From the NCBI GenBank assembly GCA_029253285.1, contig JAQWZU010000132.1:1-64000 (forward strand): 64,000 bases of DNA, given 5' to 3'. Origin of the DNA: Akkermansiaceae bacterium. Lineage in GTDB: Bacteria; Verrucomicrobiota; Verrucomicrobiia; Verrucomicrobiales; Akkermansiaceae. A model generated the notes under the pieces. That model had not been told where the DNA came from. It did not search any database and saw only the letters and a program-made list of their open reading frames with translations. A program made the position numbers and the translations under genes. Position 1 is the first letter of the stretch, and each line of letters starts with the position of its first letter. Positions 60,238 through 64,000 of this stretch are shown piece after piece.

Positions 60238-62354
60238 CACTTACCTTGCTGGCCGTTTACGGAGTTATTCCACTTATCCCATTTGGGCCGAGCCGTCTTC
60301 TCATGCCAATCCAGTAATTTTTTCAAGGATTCAAAATCCTCCTTCGGCATTTTTTCTTTGAGCCCCGCCAGTTCGTTATCATTACGTATTTTTTTTCCCT
60401 TATTGGTTGCTAGGTAGAGTTCAGTATCGATGAGAACACGTGGCCCTTGTTTAGTGGGTACAACAAGCATCAGGGGGCAATCCATGGAGATGCCGCGACC
60501 GCCATCGACCATGAGCGATATACCCCTCATCCGCCCTTCGACATGATTCCCCAGGACCCGGTCGGGAACTTCTGCAACCGCCGCTCCCTTGACTAGAAAA
60601 GTGAGGTTTTTTAGGACAGACAACGGACTCTCCGGTATTTTACGAACAGCGCTTCGAGAGAGGATTTCAGGGATGTTTCCTCCGACCACCAGATTCCGCC
60701 ACTCCTTGGTGATTTTCAAAGCGGCTTCTTCCGACGTGGCCTCATTTGCTGAATCGCTTAAAGCGCTCACACGTTTAAAGAGCGATTCCAGAAACTCCTT
60801 CTCAAGCTGTTCTTGATCTCTCGTGATACCAGCCGAAAGCTTGGCGCGATCCTCTTCCAGGTCCTCGGGAAGCAAACCGGAAAGAGGGCGCTTTAAACCC
60901 GGGAGAATCAGCCAACCGCCCTCAGCTTTGGACATCCAAATCGAATGGTACTCGGGCATCCATCCTCCATTTTTTGGAAGAATTTCCAGGACACCCAGGG
61001 CCAGATCACCGGATTGATAGACCTTCTTAGCTCCAACTTTGACGCCTTTTAAGTTGCCTGAAGCCCTCGCCCACCACACCGCGAATTCTCGATACTTTTT
61101 CACCTTCTCCATTTCAGGATCAATTTCGTCCTCATCGATCAGAACATCTTCCGGATCGGCGACCTCTTCATTTTCCTCAACTTCTTTGGCCTCTTCTTTT
61201 TCCTCAGGCTCTTTGTTCTCTTCCGGAGGGTCGCGGAAGAGGTAAGGCAGGGATTTTTCCATGGTCCCATCGAAAAGATCCCTCGCCACCCGTTCCAAAA
61301 TCTCAGCAGGATTTGCAGCCCGTCGCGGGTCGTGCTCTCCTTCATAAACCGAGGCCATACGTTCGGTGTTTACCTCATCCCGGAAATGCACTTCCCGCTG
61401 ATGCGCGCGCCAATGGTCCCATTGATCTTCATCGGCTTTTGCGAAATAGCCAGGGAGACTCACCCGCCAACCTTCCGGATTCTTTCTCACTCTGAAGATG
61501 ACTGGACGGAGCTTTTTGCTATCCCGTCCGGTGGAAAATCCGGCCAGGAATGACACCAGCATTGATTTCTCGGACTCGTCTTCTTCACCATCGAGCAAGA
61601 CCTGCATCACACCGGGGCGATTCAACAGGCGCCAAACGTTTCGTGCGTCCTGGTTTTTCATCCCCTTTCGGGTCATCGAAATCATTTCCTCCCATGGAAT
61701 CTCATCGTGATCGCCTCTTTCAAGCACTCCTTGCCAAACCAAAAGCTCCTCGGTCCGGCCGGCTCTGGCTGCGGCTAGGAAATCTTCCATCACTTTTCTC
61801 GGACTGGCGGATTTCAATAATTCGGGGTCCACCAATTTGGCCATCCGTTCTTTGAATCGCTTGAGGGCCTCCTTTTTTAGGCGGTCTGCCGCGGTGACCC
61901 TTTCCGCAGCCATCCATCGTTCCAGCTCGCTTACACGGGTTCGCAGTGATTTGTTAAACCCCAGACCCATACTGTTGAAGCTGCCTTCGACCGGCCCAAC
62001 GCTCCAGACACCGTCCTCCAAACGAAGGGCAAAGCCCATCATCTCGGCTTCCTCCGGATCATCTGCTGAGCGCGCTCCTACAAGCACTGCTGAAAGCTCC
62101 CCATCGATTTTTTCGAAGCCCTCGAAGAATTCTACTTTTTCGTTCCGGATCCAGTCAGCTCTTTGGTTCCAGGCCTCATTGAGCAAGCTCCGGGTTTTCG
62201 GGCCGACGAACCCTGAGATCCCAACCTCCCCAGGGACTCCGGGTTGCTGTTTCTTAGACTTCAGTTTCTCTAAAACCGAGAGAACAGCCTTGGTTGGCTC
62301 GCCTCCAGAAAGTGGAAGCAAACCCAGAAGAAAAAGGATAGAAATCCAGCGCAT
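60237..62354 (-). CDS. large secreted protein with degenerate repeat modules
   Basis: A 705-residue exported protein I cannot name. The signal peptide is at residues 1-18 (MRWISILFLLGLLPLSGG). Three or four similar modules of about 130-170 residues seem to follow. Each starts with a helix such as KVMEDFLAAARAGRTEELL, EILERVARDLFDGTMEKSL or KITKEWRNLVVGGNIPEIL, and ends in strands with a GW motif (GVWSVGP, EGWRVSLP, GGWLILPG). This is the outline of NTF2-like domains. A strongly acidic linker (EEKEEAKEVEENEE) splits modules two and three. It overlaps moxR at ATGA, so the two proteins are probably made together. Confidence 0.7.
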   Translation of the reverse strand: MRWISILFLLGLLPLSGGEPTKAVLSVLEKLKSKKQQPGVPGEVGISGFVGPKTRSLLNEAWNQRADWIRNEKVEFFEGFEKIDGELSAVLVGARSADDPEEAEMMGFALRLEDGVWSVGPVEGSFNSMGLGFNKSLRTRVSELERWMAAERVTAADRLKKEALKRFKERMAKLVDPELLKSASPRKVMEDFLAAARAGRTEELLVWQGVLERGDHDEIPWEEMISMTRKGMKNQDARNVWRLLNRPGVMQVLLDGEEDESEKSMLVSFLAGFSTGRDSKKLRPVIFRVRKNPEGWRVSLPGYFAKADEDQWDHWRAHQREVHFRDEVNTERMASVYEGEHDPRRAANPAEILERVARDLFDGTMEKSLPYLFRDPPEENKEPEEKEEAKEVEENEEVADPEDVLIDEDEIDPEMEKVKKYREFAVWWARASGNLKGVKVGAKKVYQSGDLALGVLEILPKNGGWMPEYHSIWMSKAEGGWLILPGLKRPLSGLLPEDLEEDRAKLSAGITRDQEQLEKEFLESLFKRVSALSDSANEATSEEAALKITKEWRNLVVGGNIPEILSRSAVRKIPESPLSVLKNLTFLVKGAAVAEVPDRVLGNHVEGRMRGISLMVDGGRGISMDCPLMLVVPTKQGPRVLIDTELYLATNKGKKIRNDNELAGLKEKMPKEDFESLKKLLDWHEKTARPKWDKWNNSVNGQQGK

Positions 62355-62436
62355 CGAAGTGAGTTTCGCACTCACATCACAAAGCGACAAGTCGAGTCTT
62401 CCATATCTCGCATTTATCCGGAGCTAATCCAACTTT

Positions 62437-63330
62437 TCAGGGAAAGAGCTTCCAGCAAATTGCCATGAGGACAATTCCTCCGAAAAGTCCTAAAGTGAGG
62501 CCGTATAGCCCGAACTGGACCTGGAAAGGTTGCATTTCAGGGCCCGTGAAATTGGGTGTCGGCGTAGCCGGGCTACTGACGAAAGAGGGCTTGAGAGGCT
62601 TCTGCCAATAGCGACCGTATTCCCCCTGGCTGATATCGAAGGCGATTTTAGTTTCCCGAACGGTGTCCCAGTATTCTTTTGCCTCGGCCACTGCGGGAAC
62701 CGTCATGTAAATGTTCAGATCCATGCCTGGTGTGGGCTCGAGATTCACCTTGATGTTCAATAAAGCTTGTTTGAGGGCCTGACGCGCATCTGCTTCGGTC
62801 TGATTGTAGGGTTCCGCTTCAAGCTTTAGCCTCTCGAGTCCCGCCGATTTGTTGGACGCATCGAGCGCCTTGATGACATCTGGAACCATCTTGGCGATGG
62901 CAGTAGCTATTTCAGCGGCTTCGTTGGGGTCGGGACGGACAATGGCGACTTCCATCATCTTGTCCTCCTGCTCAAGATTCACATCGAGAGACGATCTCAA
63001 AGCGGTAATCACATCATCCAAGCCTAGGGCCCATTTTTGAGTTAAATCAAGATCGGTGGTGATTTTGGACAGCGCGGCGTGGGACTCGATCTCTTTCATG
63101 ACCTGCGACTCATTGACGTTCGCTATTCCGGTTGGGCTTTCTTTGAGATTGTTCCCCTTGAAAGGGGCTCTGATGTCCGTTTTCACGATTGCGGATGCAG
63201 GATATTCTTTGTCAGCCTTCTCCCACTCTTGCTTGCCATAAAAAGCCCCTCCAAGGGTGCCACCCACGGCTGTCAGGAGTAACAGCCAAGACCACCACCA
63301 AAAGCTCCTGCGTCCACGTCGTCGTTTCAT
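62437..63330 (-). CDS. Wzz/GumC-like chain-length determinant family protein
   Basis: A 297-residue membrane protein with a basic N-terminus, a first transmembrane helix (about residues 13-32), a periplasmic, largely helical domain of about 220 residues, and a second helix at the C-terminus (about 272-292). This two-helix layout, with LNIYMTVPAVAEAKEY and a Pro-rich stretch before the second helix, matches polysaccharide co-polymerases. A tyrosine-kinase domain is absent. The ATG at 63330 starts the basic MKRRRGRR segment. No polysaccharide cluster is visible next to it. Confidence 0.65.
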   Translation of the reverse strand: MKRRRGRRSFWWWSWLLLLTAVGGTLGGAFYGKQEWEKADKEYPASAIVKTDIRAPFKGNNLKESPTGIANVNESQVMKEIESHAALSKITTDLDLTQKWALGLDDVITALRSSLDVNLEQEDKMMEVAIVRPDPNEAAEIATAIAKMVPDVIKALDASNKSAGLERLKLEAEPYNQTEADARQALKQALLNIKVNLEPTPGMDLNIYMTVPAVAEAKEYWDTVRETKIAFDISQGEYGRYWQKPLKPSFVSSPATPTPNFTGPEMQPFQVQFGLYGLTLGLFGGIVLMAICWKLFP

Positions 63331-63381
63331 CCCGGCGAATCTGAACAGATGAAAACCATCCGTCACTTGAAAAAATCAGAC

Positions 63382-64000
63382 TTAAAGGGTCTGGTGGAAA
63401 AGATCCTTGGTCTTCAGACTTTCAACAAAGCCCGCCATTAAGCCCGCCGTGGTCTCGATATCCTGATAATCCACCGTTTCCACCACTGAATGCATGCAGC
63501 GGAGAGGAATAGAAACCAGAGCGCTCGGCACACCTTCCCGGGAGTGGTAAATGCTGTCGGTATCCGTCCCGGTAAAGCGACTGGACGCTTCATGCTGGAG
63601 GGGAATCTTTTTCTTGTCGGCAACCTCGATCAAGCGGTTAACGACCAAGGGGTGACTTGCCGTTCCGTGCGTTACGGTCGGGCCTCCCCCCATCGTTACC
63701 TTGCCATATTGCTCCGCAGACAGGCCCGGGGTATCCGTGGCGTGAGTGACATCAGTGCAAATGCAGACATCAGGCTGAAGTCGATGGGTCGCCATCTTGG
63801 CTCCATAACCGCCGATTTCCTCCTGAACCGAATTGAGACAAACTAAAGTGAATGCGGGTTTGCTTTTGGCACTCGCAAGTTTTTTTAACACTTGGGCAAT
63901 CATGAACCCGCCGATCCGGTTGTCCACCGCGCGGCTCACTACCCTTTTGTTACGAATTTCCATCGGGGTGTCGGCATACACGGCTGGATGCCCCACTCGC
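63382..64000 (-). CDS. M42 family metallopeptidase, N-terminus beyond window
   Basis: The C-terminal about 206 residues of a di-metal aminopeptidase of the M42 family (glutamyl aminopeptidase/tetrahedral TET type). SVQEEIGGYGA holds the catalytic glutamate, DNRIGGFMI a metal aspartate, CTDVTHATDTPG a second metal ligand, and ALVSIPLRCMHS the final histidine. The frame stays open past 64000, so the start and first metal ligand lie outside. A Wzz-like gene follows it after 51 bases. Confidence 0.92.
   Translation of the reverse strand, partial: RVGHPAVYADTPMEIRNKRVVSRAVDNRIGGFMIAQVLKKLASAKSKPAFTLVCLNSVQEEIGGYGAKMATHRLQPDVCICTDVTHATDTPGLSAEQYGKVTMGGGPTVTHGTASHPLVVNRLIEVADKKKIPLQHEASSRFTGTDTDSIYHSREGVPSALVSIPLRCMHSVVETVDYQDIETTAGLMAGFVESLKTKDLFHQTL

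Overview
The window is a gene-dense bacterial chromosome segment (about 53% G+C by eye) with no rRNA, prophage, insertion sequence or CRISPR array. It looks like a member of the Verrucomicrobiota (PVC superphylum), probably near Verrucomicrobiales. This is an inference from the gene mix: secreted formylglycine-generating-type enzyme, DUF1080 and DUF3500 secreted proteins, eukaryote-type HisA and UDP-glucose pyrophosphorylase, fused 5-oxoprolinase, fused SecDF, SulP transporter, and many genes with no Shine-Dalgarno sequence. I ran no database search.

Layout. 1-9 kb: tRNA-Ser(UGA), a low-molecular-weight tyrosine phosphatase divergent from an ABC exporter, a secreted FGE-like protein, hisA, a beta-CASP metallo-hydrolase, maf, a lipid kinase and a small membrane protein. 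8.3-12.3 kb (minus): XerC/D-type recombinase, SulP transporter, LptF/LptG permease. 12.4-18.5 kb: a selenocysteine-type tRNA with anticodon UCA and an irregular acceptor/T branch, a lipoprotein, the nusA-infB-rbfA translation operon with an intrinsic terminator just before nusA, a Pro/Ala-rich membrane protein, a 24-residue membrane micropeptide, and trxA. 18.5-31.2 kb: an entericidin-like lipoprotein, uvrB with a long insertion, L-serine dehydratase, fdhD, a purD-pyrR-pyrB-pyrC nucleotide operon, coaC-gmk, and mutL lacking the endonuclease motif. 31.2-36.5 kb (minus): DUF3500 protein, mgtE, acpS-pdxJ-purH. 36.9-41 kb: tgt (zinc cysteines missing), yajC, secDF. 41-49.2 kb (minus): glutaredoxin, 5-oxoprolinase, a hypothetical protein, def, an ExbD/ExbB/TonB-like energy-transduction set, a lipoate ligase. 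49.2-64 kb: CbiX-like chelatase, DUF1080 protein, rodA, tlyA, a LOG-family protein, DAHP synthase, a HAD phosphatase, UGP, rpoN behind a near-consensus sigma-54 promoter, an Mrp/ApbC ATPase, moxR with a large secreted repeat protein, a Wzz-like protein, and a partial M42 peptidase.

Most of the window is housekeeping: nucleotide synthesis (purD, purH, pyrB, pyrC, pyrR, gmk), translation and RNA modification (nusA, infB, rbfA, def, tgt, tlyA), protein export (yajC, secDF) and envelope growth (rodA, lptF, UGP). The observations most worth following are the tRNA-Sec-like gene, a recurrent promoter geometry placing the transcription start at the start codon (leaderless mRNAs), the sigma-54 promoter in front of the sigma-54 gene itself, and housekeeping enzymes that have lost textbook motifs (TGT zinc site, MutL endonuclease site) or gained insertions (UvrB).
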